NCBI GenBank assembly: GCA_902529645.1
Contig: CABZXO010000004.1
Span: forward strand, 73,226 to 119,431
Reading direction: 5' to 3'
From: an uncultured Pelagibacteraceae bacterium
GTDB taxonomy: Bacteria > Pseudomonadota > Alphaproteobacteria > Pelagibacterales > Pelagibacteraceae
Length of the DNA: 46,206 bases
Shown here: one piece after another, positions 1 to 7,766 of the stretch
Layout: the number at the start of each line of letters is the position of its first letter
Position numbering within the stretch: position 1 is the first letter of the stretch
Position numbers and translations under genes: made by a program
Notes under the pieces: model-generated
Told to the model about the DNA's origin: nothing
The model's database searches: none
The model's input: the letters and a program-made list of their open reading frames with translations, nothing else

Positions 1-1
1 T

Positions 2-697
2 GATACCTTTCAAAATGGCCGTGGAACTACGCTAAGCGATATTTATTATAGAGGAAGATTAGATATATTAACTTCAAATTGGGAAGGGCCTCATCGAGTA
101 TTTGTTTTAAAAAATGATAAGTTTGTAGACATAGCTGACAAACAATTTAGCGCCCCATCGAGAATTAGAACAGTTATCTCAGCTGATTTTGATAATGATG
201 GTTATGACGAAGTATTCATGAATAATATTGGCGAGCCAAATAAATTATTTAAAATTTTAGATAATGGAGAGTTCAAAGAAATAAATATTGGAAATGCTTT
301 AGAAACTAATGGATTAGGAACAGGAGCTGCAGTAGCCGATATAGATGATGATGGAATACTTGAGCTTTTAATATCTCATGGAGAATCTGGTTATCAGCCT
401 TTAACTTTATATAAGGCAAATTCAAAAAAAAATAATTTCTTAAGGATTAAGCCAATTAATATGTACGGTGCACCAGCAAGAGGTGCTACTGTAACTCTTG
501 TTTCAAATTTAAGAACTCATTCTAAAACAATAGATTCAGGCTCAGGATACTTGTGTCAAATGGAGCCAGTGGCACATTACGGAATTCGAAAAAATGAGAG
601 AAACATTAAAATTATTGTTACTTGGACAAATGGAGAAGAAAACACTTTTGAAATTAATGAATTAAATAAAACATTGGAAATTAAACAAAATAATTAA
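2..697 (+). CDS. FG-GAP/VCBS repeat protein with C-terminal ASPIC/UnbV domain (5' end outside window)
   Basis: The frame is open from base 2, so the N-terminus lies upstream; 231 residues are visible. Two Asp-rich calcium-binding loops of the FG-GAP/VCBS type can be seen, one around ISADFDNDGYDEVF and one around AVADIDDDGILELL. They are followed by a C-terminal segment typical of the ASPIC/UnbV domain, with a GARGATV-like stretch (GAPARGATVTL), an SGSGYLCQ motif and a closing WTNGE strand. Proteins of this type (CRTAC1-like) are usually extracellular or periplasmic beta-propellers; their biochemical role is not established. A cysteine-rich exported protein starts only 7 bases downstream on the same strand, so the two are probably co-transcribed. 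Family assignment is firm, function unknown. Confidence 0.85.
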   Translation, partial: DTFQNGRGTTLSDIYYRGRLDILTSNWEGPHRVFVLKNDKFVDIADKQFSAPSRIRTVISADFDNDGYDEVFMNNIGEPNKLFKILDNGEFKEINIGNALETNGLGTGAAVADIDDDGILELLISHGESGYQPLTLYKANSKKNNFLRIKPINMYGAPARGATVTLVSNLRTHSKTIDSGSGYLCQMEPVAHYGIRKNERNIKIIVTWTNGEENTFEINELNKTLEIKQNN

Positions 698-704
698 TGT
701 TTTT

Positions 705-1397
705 ATGAAAAAATTTTTTTTTATAATATTTACCGTATTTTTAGTTTTTTCTTATAACCCAAGTTTAGAAGCACAAGAAAGAAATTATTATCAAGAATTA
801 GTAAATGAGTGGGGTAAAATATTTCCAGATAGAAATAGAAACGCTGCTGGTCCAAAATTTTTTAAACATATATTAAATAAAGACATTACTTATCAAGAGT
901 TTGTAGAGTTTAATAAACTTTATTGTGCTGTATCTGGTTCTTTAATAGATCCTAATGCTGAACCTGAAAAAGTATATTTACAAGAAGTTGGTACAAATAA
1001 AAAAATTTGTGGGGATTATTACAGATGCTGTATTCCATGTTCTTGTGACGTAATGAAATATTCAAAAGTTGATAAAATGAAACATAAATTTAAAGATGTA
1101 GAAAAAGAGTTTAATGTTTTAACCATTAAAAACCCGTGTGGTAAAAAAAATTTTCCTAATCAAGTAAATAGAGATTATTTTTGTGATGGTGAAAGTTTAT
1201 CAAAAGATCAAGTTGTAGAACTAAATAATAGGCTAGTTATTGGATTATTCCATCAAGCTAAATCTTGTAATAAATCCGAAATTGTCAAAATAGATAATCA
1301 TCAAGTGACCGGTTTATTTTGTGAATTTAGAAACAATACGCCTGATGAACAATTGCAAAGTGGGATGGGAGATATTTTCATAAAATTGGCAAGATAA
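705..1397 (+). CDS. Exported cysteine-rich protein of unknown function
   Basis: A 230-residue protein that I do not recognise. Residues 1 to about 23 form a signal peptide (two Lys, then a run of Phe/Ile/Val, with likely cleavage near SLEA-Q). The mature part holds ten cysteines (74, 102, 108, 109, 112, 114, 145, 160, 188, 206), five of them packed in residues 102-114 as C-x5-CC-x2-C-x-C. Such a density in an exported protein suggests either several disulfides or a metal site; the even number fits full pairing. There are no transmembrane segments after the signal peptide. It starts 7 bases after the ASPIC/UnbV gene and ends 13 bases before a phosphatidylcholine synthase gene, so it sits in a three-gene plus-strand run. 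No function is proposed. Confidence 0.7.
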   Translation: MKKFFFIIFTVFLVFSYNPSLEAQERNYYQELVNEWGKIFPDRNRNAAGPKFFKHILNKDITYQEFVEFNKLYCAVSGSLIDPNAEPEKVYLQEVGTNKKICGDYYRCCIPCSCDVMKYSKVDKMKHKFKDVEKEFNVLTIKNPCGKKNFPNQVNRDYFCDGESLSKDQVVELNNRLVIGLFHQAKSCNKSEIVKIDNHQVTGLFCEFRNNTPDEQLQSGMGDIFIKLAR

Positions 1398-1410
1398 ATT
1401 TAGAAAAAAA

Positions 1411-2148
1411 ATGAGTAAAGAAAAAAATATTAAAACCTATGAAATTTTTAAACAAGATAGATTTCTTGGTATTCTTGTTCACTTATTGACTGGATTAGGA
1501 ATTGTTGCTGGTTTTTTTGCTTTAATTGCTGTTATGAATAATAACCAAAAAGTAGCTTTTCTTTGGCTTGGGTTTGCATTTTTAATAGACAGTGTTGATG
1601 GAACTTTAGCTAGAAAATTTAATGTAAAAAAAAATTTACCACATATTGATGGTAAAATGCTGGATAGTATAATTGATTTTTTTAATTATGTTATAATACC
1701 ATCAGTAATGATTTATTGGTTTAGGTATGTACCAGACCAGTTTATTTTATTAATTCCTGTAATTTTGATTTTTATTTCTATTTATTCTTATGTGAATTTG
1801 AATATTTTAACAAATGATAATTACTATAATGGTTTTCCAGCTATTTGGAATGTAATCGTACTTTACTTTTATATTTTTGGCACCAGTCAAAATTTTAACT
1901 TAGTATTTTTAATTTTATTAATATTATTAAAATTTTCTCCTTTAAAATGCATTCATCCTTTAAGAGTTAAAAAATTTAAAAGTTTATCAATTATTTTTGC
2001 AATATTTTGGTTCATTACTTCAATTTTGTTAATTTTAATAAAGAATTTAAACATAAACCCAGTATATGAGGTTTTCTTAATGTTTTTATGGGTTGTTTCA
2101 AATATTTATTTTATATCTGTAAGCATATTTAAAACATTAAAAAATTAA
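1411..2148 (+). CDS. pcs: Phosphatidylcholine synthase (CDP-diacylglycerol:choline phosphatidyltransferase)
   Basis: Integral membrane CDP-alcohol phosphatidyltransferase of 245 residues, the usual length for bacterial Pcs. The catalytic signature is complete: D63-G64-x2-A67-R68, then exactly 12 residues, then G81-x3-D85-x3-D89. The 12-residue spacing is what distinguishes the Pcs branch from the 8-residue spacing of PgsA/PssA. The rest is a series of hydrophobic helices separated by short loops. Pcs condenses CDP-diacylglycerol with free choline to give phosphatidylcholine and CMP at the inner membrane, so it would need choline from outside. It follows the cysteine-rich gene by 13 bases and converges on an oxidoreductase gene, the two stops lying 5 bases apart. 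Substrate inferred from the motif spacing only. Confidence 0.82.
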   Translation: MSKEKNIKTYEIFKQDRFLGILVHLLTGLGIVAGFFALIAVMNNNQKVAFLWLGFAFLIDSVDGTLARKFNVKKNLPHIDGKMLDSIIDFFNYVIIPSVMIYWFRYVPDQFILLIPVILIFISIYSYVNLNILTNDNYYNGFPAIWNVIVLYFYIFGTSQNFNLVFLILLILLKFSPLKCIHPLRVKKFKSLSIIFAIFWFITSILLILIKNLNINPVYEVFLMFLWVVSNIYFISVSIFKTLKN

Positions 2149-2153
2149 TTAAT

Positions 2154-3227
2154 TTAATTAGGGAGCCAGGAATTATAGAGTATATTTTTTTTTTCTATTG
2201 GAATTTCAATTGTTTTATTTTGTCTTGATGAAGCATAGACTGCGGTGACAAATTCTAAAGAATTTCTAGCGTCCGTTAAGGTTACCTCATCACTAGGTAA
2301 ACCATTAAGTTTATTTGATATTTCCTCAAACATACCAGCATACCAGGATTTAGTTTCTTTTACTTTAGATAATACATCTTCAATTTGACTTTGTGTTATT
2401 GGTGCTCTTGGTAAAAAAGTCCATTCATCATCAGCTGGGCTATAGGGTTTTTCAGGAGAAGCAGCAGACTCAGCAGTTAATCCCTCAAAACAAAATCTAA
2501 GTCTACTAGTGTCGTTTGCAGCACCCAATGTAATAGAACTTGTAACAAGAGCTCCAGTTTCCATTTCAATTGAAAGAGCAGCACAATCCTCAACCTCAAT
2601 ATCATTTACTCTAGTCGTTAGTTTTGCAAAAACATTTGATGCAGGACCCAGGATCATACTAAGTAAATCATGAATATGAATAGAGTGACTTAAAATTGCT
2701 CCACCTTGTTCACCTTTCCAGGTTCCTCTCCATGGTTTTGAATAGTAATCTTTTCCTCTATTCCAGTGAGTTTCTAAAGATGCAACTAATGGTTTTCCTG
2801 CTAAACCAGATTTGATTAATGCTTTTAACTTTGAAAATCCTAGACCATATCGATATTGAAATACTGGAAAAATAATTTTACTAGTTTCTTTGCTAATTTT
2901 TTCTAATTCATCTACTTCTTTAAGACTAGAGACTAAAGGTTTTTCACAAATTACATGCTTTCCAGCCTCCATAGCTTTTTTACAAGCAGAAAAATGTAAG
3001 TGAGGTGGAAGACAAATATCAATTATATCAATTTCTTTAACTTTTAATACATCTTCAAAATTAAGAGAAACTTTTGTTTCTGTATTTGACTTTAATATTT
3101 TATCAATAGACTCTCTGGTTAAACCACATAAGGTGTGAACATTAAATCTCCGAGATATTTTTTGAAAATCCTCGAAATGTTTTGCTCCTATATTAGTTCC
3201 AATTATAGCTACTTGGTATTTTTTCAT
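2154..3227 (-). CDS. Gfo/Idh/MocA family oxidoreductase (second of a pair)
   Basis: 357-residue NAD(P)-dependent oxidoreductase of the Gfo/Idh/MocA fold. An N-terminal Rossmann segment begins at residue 6; its dinucleotide loop is atypical (GTNIGA at 10-15, where GxGxxG is usual). The family's EKP motif is at 95-97, and a C-terminal domain carries the GGAIL...H184-x2-D187 active-site helix. These enzymes reduce or oxidise sugars, inositols and related polyols or amino derivatives; the substrate cannot be told from sequence. Its start overlaps the stop of the upstream paralogue by 4 bases (ATGA-type junction), so the two are translationally coupled and probably act on the same substrate or on successive intermediates. 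The two proteins are clearly different and are not a recent duplication. Confidence 0.85.
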   Translation of the reverse strand: MKKYQVAIIGTNIGAKHFEDFQKISRRFNVHTLCGLTRESIDKILKSNTETKVSLNFEDVLKVKEIDIIDICLPPHLHFSACKKAMEAGKHVICEKPLVSSLKEVDELEKISKETSKIIFPVFQYRYGLGFSKLKALIKSGLAGKPLVASLETHWNRGKDYYSKPWRGTWKGEQGGAILSHSIHIHDLLSMILGPASNVFAKLTTRVNDIEVEDCAALSIEMETGALVTSSITLGAANDTSRLRFCFEGLTAESAASPEKPYSPADDEWTFLPRAPITQSQIEDVLSKVKETKSWYAGMFEEISNKLNGLPSDEVTLTDARNSLEFVTAVYASSRQNKTIEIPIEKKNILYNSWLPN

Positions 3228-4237
3228 TTTTTTTCAGCTTGCTCCTGAGCTTTAATAGCAAGTTCCATTGAAAGATAGGTTAGTTCTTGAGGACATGCAG
3301 TTTCAGTTCTGTTTAAAACATCGTTTATTAAATTACTAAAGTAGGGTAATTTAACATTAGAGCAGTCAATATGTTTCACTTCATCATTATTTGCTAAAAA
3401 TAAATGATTACCTTTTTCTGATTTTGCTAAATCCGTATACTTTCTTATTTCAATGAAGCCTTTGTCTCCAAGTATTAATAATCTTCCATCCCCCCAAGTT
3501 GGAAGGGCATCTGGAGTAAACCAATCTAAGCGTACATACCCATGCCCACCATTACCTGTGATATTAACTTCACCAAAGTCTTGAAAACCAGGCATTTCTT
3601 TCTTTGTTGTATTTTCTACTAAAGCATGGTTGATTTTCGCCTGATTTGAATTTGTAAAAACTAAAAATTGGTGAATTTGGTGGGAACCAATGTCTGTAAT
3701 AATTCCTCCATAACTTTGACGATTATAAAACCAATTAGGTCTTTCATAGTTTCCTTGTCTATGTGGGCCTGTGCCAATAGTTTGTTTTATTTTTCCTATT
3801 TTGCCTTCATTAACTAATTCTTCAGCTTTAGCAACTGCAGCAACGTGAAATCTTTCAGAAAAATTTACAGACCAGATCTTTCCAGTGTCTTTAACAGTCT
3901 TTTTCAAATTATTTAATTGATCTAAGGTAGTACAGCCTGGCTTATCAACCATAACATCCTTACCGGCTTTTAAAGCATCTATTGAATGACCAGCTCTATC
4001 TACAGGGATCGAAGATATTAAAATCATATCAATAGATGAGTCATTTAATATTTCCTTTTTATTTTCTTTTCTCTTAACATTAGGGTATTTTTTATTAAAT
4101 TCCTGAAGAGTTAAAGGATCTCCTTCTGTCCAAAAACAATTACAACTACAACCTTCTTTAATCATTTCATCTAACATATCGAAAATATGTCCATGATCTA
4201 TTCCAATTACCCCAAGGTTGAGCGTTTTTTTCATCAA
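3224..4237 (-). CDS. Gfo/Idh/MocA family oxidoreductase (first of a pair)
   Basis: 337-residue member of the Gfo/Idh/MocA family. The Rossmann segment starts at residue 7 (GVIGIDHGH, again not a textbook GxGxxG). The EKP motif appears as D98-K99-P100. The helix GGIITDIGSH (177-186) supplies the usual Asp and His of the active site. The first residues read MMKK, so translation could begin at either Met. The stop overlaps the next oxidoreductase by 4 bases, and the start abuts the stop of the PhyH dioxygenase gene with no gap, giving a three-gene minus-strand operon. Substrate unknown; the dioxygenase neighbour suggests degradation or tailoring of a small hydroxylated or N-methylated compound, which is inference only. 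Confidence 0.85.
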   Translation of the reverse strand: MMKKTLNLGVIGIDHGHIFDMLDEMIKEGCSCNCFWTEGDPLTLQEFNKKYPNVKRKENKKEILNDSSIDMILISSIPVDRAGHSIDALKAGKDVMVDKPGCTTLDQLNNLKKTVKDTGKIWSVNFSERFHVAAVAKAEELVNEGKIGKIKQTIGTGPHRQGNYERPNWFYNRQSYGGIITDIGSHQIHQFLVFTNSNQAKINHALVENTTKKEMPGFQDFGEVNITGNGGHGYVRLDWFTPDALPTWGDGRLLILGDKGFIEIRKYTDLAKSEKGNHLFLANNDEVKHIDCSNVKLPYFSNLINDVLNRTETACPQELTYLSMELAIKAQEQAEKK

Positions 4238-5062
4238 TTAATAAGAACCTTTTTGTTTTGCACCTTTATAAAAAATTTCTTGCAAGTGATCATTTTCTTT
4301 TTTTCTAAGTAAAATACTTTCATCACTCATTAAAGCGTTAGTTCTATGTATAACCTCATGATAATGAAATTTATCCTCACCTCTTGCAACCTGAACACTA
4401 TTTTTACCTAGGGTTTGTTTTACATTTGTGCTTATATAACTTTGGATAACAAATCCTATTCTTCTATCATCACTTTTATTTATTCCTGATCCATGTACTA
4501 TTCTTGGATGATGCAAAGACATTTGACCAGCTTTAAGTTCTATAATTTTAACTTTATCTTCAGGCACATTTTCTACTGTTTGACCTCTAGTAAGTAAGTT
4601 TCCTTCATTAAATTTCTCATTATGATCCTTAATATTTAAATGTGATTTAGGCCACATTTTCATACACCCATTATTTTCATTTGAGTCTGTTAAAGCTACC
4701 CATGCTGTAACCCAATTGTGTGGCTCTAATCCTATGTACTTTGCATCTTGATGATAGCTTACAAAACCTTGTTCGTTAGGGTTTTTAATAAATAAAGTAG
4801 TACTGCAAACTAAGATATTTTTTCCAATAATACTTTCTACTGCATCTAAAATTTTTGAATTATGAACAATCGAATCAAGTTTTGGCGAAATTAGATGGAC
4901 ATTATATCTTCCTGCATTATCTATTTCACTGGGCATTTTTTTTTCAATTAATTCTATTTCTTTTCTTGCTTCTAATGCTTCACTACTAGACAAAACTTCA
5001 ATAGGGGATATGTACCCTTGATCTTCATACTGTTTAAGTTGATTTGATGATAGATAAGTCAT
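4238..5062 (-). CDS. Phytanoyl-CoA dioxygenase (PhyH) family Fe(II)/2-oxoglutarate oxygenase
   Basis: 274-residue cytosolic oxygenase. The iron facial triad is visible as H104-x-D106 (in the YHQDAKYIG stretch) and H190 (HHPRIVHGSG), and an Arg at 200/201 is placed to bind 2-oxoglutarate. Members hydroxylate small molecules and lipids, including ectoine, quorum signals, phosphonates and phytanoyl-CoA; this one does not show the features of a specific subgroup that I can name. It is the first gene of a tight minus-strand trio with two Gfo/Idh/MocA oxidoreductases, so hydroxylation followed by two dehydrogenation or reduction steps is a reasonable hypothesis. A sigma-70-like -10 element (TATAAT) lies just upstream. 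Family firm, substrate unknown. Confidence 0.88.
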   Translation of the reverse strand: MTYLSSNQLKQYEDQGYISPIEVLSSSEALEARKEIELIEKKMPSEIDNAGRYNVHLISPKLDSIVHNSKILDAVESIIGKNILVCSTTLFIKNPNEQGFVSYHQDAKYIGLEPHNWVTAWVALTDSNENNGCMKMWPKSHLNIKDHNEKFNEGNLLTRGQTVENVPEDKVKIIELKAGQMSLHHPRIVHGSGINKSDDRRIGFVIQSYISTNVKQTLGKNSVQVARGEDKFHYHEVIHRTNALMSDESILLRKKENDHLQEIFYKGAKQKGSY

Positions 5063-5076
5063 ATTATTCTGAAAAG

Positions 5077-5103
5077 ATTATATGAGCTTAATCATTTCTT
5101 CAA
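5077..5103 (-). promoter_or_regulatory. Possible sigma-70 promoter for the PhyH operon
   Basis: Reading the minus strand, a perfect TATAAT (5077-5082) is preceded by TTGAAG (5098-5103) with a 15-base spacer, which is short. The expected start of transcription would be only about 8 bases before the PhyH ATG, giving a very short leader. The 47-base gap between the divergent PhyH and MOSC genes must hold both promoters. Identified by eye in a very AT-rich region, so chance occurrence is possible. Confidence 0.35.
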
Positions 5104-5109
5104 TAATTT

Positions 5110-5559
5110 ATGGCCGAAGTATTTAAATTAGGAATTGCTGCTGACAATAATCAACCCATCTCGGAAGTACATTCAATTGAAGTTTTAGCAAATAAAGGAA
5201 TAGTAGGAGATCGTCATTTTCATGAGTCTAATGATCCTTACAATCAATTGTCATTAATAGAGTCTGAGAATATAGATGACTATAATATTAAATTTGGTCT
5301 TAATATTCCTTATATAGATTTCAGAAGAAATGTAGTCACAAAAGGCATTAAATTAAATGATTTAATTGGAAAAAAACTTAAGGTTGGAAATGTAGAATTA
5401 GTGGCGATTGAATTATGTCGTCCATGCAGACATTTAACTGAAATGCTTGACCAAAAAAATATACTTAAAGAATTTATGAGGAAGGGTGGACTAAGGTGTC
5501 AAATTCTCACTTCTTCAAAAATTAATATTGGTGATAAAATAGAATTATCTAATATTTAA
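5110..5559 (+). CDS. MOSC domain-containing protein
   Basis: 149-residue single-domain MOSC protein (molybdenum cofactor sulfurase C-terminal type). Visible marks are the N-terminal GIVGDRHF segment (30-37), the RRN turn (72-74) and the conserved cysteine strand ELCRPC (C103 and C106), the presumed persulfide or metal-sulfur carrier residue. Stand-alone MOSC proteins are thought to deliver sulfur to, or bind, molybdenum cofactor. In some families (YiiM, MARC-like) they reduce N-hydroxylated compounds. It is divergent from the PhyH operon and converges on an MFS transporter gene; the two stop codons share the 4-base palindrome TTAA. No molybdoenzyme gene is present in the window, so the partner is unknown. 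Confidence 0.85.
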   Translation: MAEVFKLGIAADNNQPISEVHSIEVLANKGIVGDRHFHESNDPYNQLSLIESENIDDYNIKFGLNIPYIDFRRNVVTKGIKLNDLIGKKLKVGNVELVAIELCRPCRHLTEMLDQKNILKEFMRKGGLRCQILTSSKINIGDKIELSNI

Positions 5560-6860
5560 GTTTTCGCAGTTTCATTAACCTGATTTTCATCTAGTGTTGC
5601 AGGCGCATCAGGATCTAATTCTAATCCAGCAGGTGTAATTGTTGCTGGAACTGGTGTGAATGTTGAGTCTGGATTTTCAACAGTGCTTCTAACCTTCATT
5701 CTATACAAGCCAAATACACCAATTATTGAGTGTGCTATAATTAAAAATACAAACAAACCATTTAATCCAAACCATTCCATGAAAATTGCACACACAATAG
5801 GACCACTAATAGCTCCTACACCAAAAATTAATTGTAATCCACCACCTGCAGCAACAAATTTAGATTTTGGAACAAAGTCATTAGTATGTGCAAGGTTAAG
5901 TGAGAATAATGGTAGACATAAACTTGTATAAAGTCCAACAGCTATAAAAAAGATTATTTTCCTAAAAGCAAATTCATCCATATAGTAAATATTTTGTATA
6001 GGATCATTTGAAGTTAAAATTGCAATTAATGCTAAAAGAGAACTTCCAAATGTTGTTATGACTATCACTCTCCTTCTGTCAAAAATATCTGAAAAATAAC
6101 CAATAGGACCCTGACCTAAAACACCAGCAATTGTTGCAACAAACAAAAGTATAGATGTTTCAAATAAAGTAAATTTTGCGATCGTTGCATACACAGAAAT
6201 TAAAGAAAAAAAAGCTGCATGAATTATTCCTGTAAAGAAAGAGCTTAAAGAACCAAGAGGTGAGATTTTATAAAGTTCTAGAATACTTATTGTTTCAATT
6301 TTTTTAAATTTAGGAGCAGGTCTTTTTGTTAATAAAATAGGAACTAGAGCAACAGAAAGCAAAACAGAAACCAAAATAAAGGGTTCATAAGCTTCAGGTT
6401 TACTTATATTAAGTAGAAGCACACCTAGAGCTAAACCAAAATAAATTACCATCATATATGCAGATAATAGTTGCCCTCTATTTTTATTAGTTGCTCTATC
6501 GTTTAACCAGCTCTCAGTAACGACATAACAACTAACTAAACTTATACCTGTTATAAATCTACTAATTGTCCACATAAGTGGATTTACATAAACAACTGCT
6601 ACTAAAGCACTTAAAGATGCAAGCGAAGCGAATGCAGCAAATACTCTTATATGACCAACTTTTGAAACAAAATTAGGAGTAGTTTTTGAGCCTATAAAGT
6701 AGCCAACATAATATCCAGACATGAAGATACCAGTTGTAAAAACACTAAAATCTTCAATTACTGACCGAATACCCATGATTTGCATTTGCAATCCATGAGC
6801 AATCATCATTACTCCTATCCCAATAAATAGAGCCCAAGACCTTTTTACTTCTTTTTGCAT
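5556..6860 (-). CDS. MFS transporter
   Basis: 434-residue major facilitator with about 12 predicted membrane helices. It resembles the YcaD-like branch: a first helix followed by HGLQMQIMGIRS, a GYYVGYFIGS helix 2, and the cytoplasmic RGQLLSAYMM segment near the middle of the N-terminal half. After the last helix comes a 45-residue Pro/Thr/Ala-rich acidic tail. Substrate cannot be inferred. It is the last gene of the minus-strand series that begins with ribosomal protein S6, lying 30 bases after a DMT-type exporter gene. Because it directly follows the glutathione genes and another transporter, a role in efflux or uptake of a small metabolite is possible but unproven. Confidence 0.8.
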   Translation of the reverse strand: MQKEVKRSWALFIGIGVMMIAHGLQMQIMGIRSVIEDFSVFTTGIFMSGYYVGYFIGSKTTPNFVSKVGHIRVFAAFASLASLSALVAVVYVNPLMWTISRFITGISLVSCYVVTESWLNDRATNKNRGQLLSAYMMVIYFGLALGVLLLNISKPEAYEPFILVSVLLSVALVPILLTKRPAPKFKKIETISILELYKISPLGSLSSFFTGIIHAAFFSLISVYATIAKFTLFETSILLFVATIAGVLGQGPIGYFSDIFDRRRVIVITTFGSSLLALIAILTSNDPIQNIYYMDEFAFRKIIFFIAVGLYTSLCLPLFSLNLAHTNDFVPKSKFVAAGGGLQLIFGVGAISGPIVCAIFMEWFGLNGLFVFLIIAHSIIGVFGLYRMKVRSTVENPDSTFTPVPATITPAGLELDPDAPATLDENQVNETAKT

Positions 6861-6890
6861 GCTTTGTTTTTAAAATTTAATAATTCTTCG

Positions 6891-7766
6891 CTAGGTAGTT
6901 TTGGTTTGTGTTTTTTTTATGGCTAGTAAAGAATGAATTGCTATCGTGATAATGATAACAATGCCCCCATAGATCGTTTCAGGAGAAGGCTGTTCTTTGA
7001 TCACCATCCAAACCCATAAAGGTCCAAGAATTGTCTCTAAAAGAAAAAACAGATTAACTTCAGCAGCAGTTATAAATCTTGGTGCTATAGTTACCAAAAC
7101 AAAAGGTATAGCTACGCACATTACACACATTAAAGGTATATAAAAAAGATCATTTCCTACTAAAGCAAAGTCTTTTACAAAGAAAAAGGCAAATATAGCG
7201 ACACATGATTTTCCAATTACAGCAGCAGGTACCAAGTCAGTTGATTTTGCATATCTTGCAATGTTTGCGTTACAGGCCAACCCAAAAGAGGTAATTAAAC
7301 CAAATAAATCTCCATAAAAATTGCCAAGACTTAATGAGTCATAAAAAATATAAACACAAGCAAAAAAAGTAATTATTATAGCGATCCAAGTCTTATTATC
7401 AGGTTTTTCATTTAGGAAAATAGCTCCCAATATTGCAGATAGCATCGGCGCAAGAGCTACCATTAATAAAGTATTTGCTACATTGGTGTTTTGTATTGAG
7501 ATAATAAAAGTAATATTACATATGGAAAAACTAATTACATAAAAAATACCTGGATAACCAATTTTAAATAAAGCTTTTAAAAAATTATTTTTATAAAATA
7601 AAAGAAGACCAACGAAAACTACTAAAAACGGTATTGCTCCTCTGTAAAAAAGCATCCCCCAAGTATCAATATTTGATAATCTAATTAGTAATGAGTCAGG
7701 CGTTATAAACACAATAGCTACAAATGCCATTAAAGAGCCTTTTTGTTGATTACTTAAATTATTCAA
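6891..7766 (-). CDS. EamA/DMT-family transporter
   Basis: 291-residue membrane protein with about ten hydrophobic helices arranged as two repeats of five, the EamA (drug/metabolite transporter) pattern. The ends of the repeats show the typical signature, for example ILGAIFLNEKP in the first half and ILGPLWVWMVIKEQPS in the second. Such proteins usually export amino acids, nucleobases or other metabolites. Its start overlaps the stop of gshB by 4 bases, so it is translationally coupled to glutathione synthesis. That makes transport of a thiol or a related amino acid a possible, untested role. Confidence 0.82.
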   Translation of the reverse strand: MNNLSNQQKGSLMAFVAIVFITPDSLLIRLSNIDTWGMLFYRGAIPFLVVFVGLLLFYKNNFLKALFKIGYPGIFYVISFSICNITFIISIQNTNVANTLLMVALAPMLSAILGAIFLNEKPDNKTWIAIIITFFACVYIFYDSLSLGNFYGDLFGLITSFGLACNANIARYAKSTDLVPAAVIGKSCVAIFAFFFVKDFALVGNDLFYIPLMCVMCVAIPFVLVTIAPRFITAAEVNLFFLLETILGPLWVWMVIKEQPSPETIYGGIVIIITIAIHSLLAIKKTQTKTT

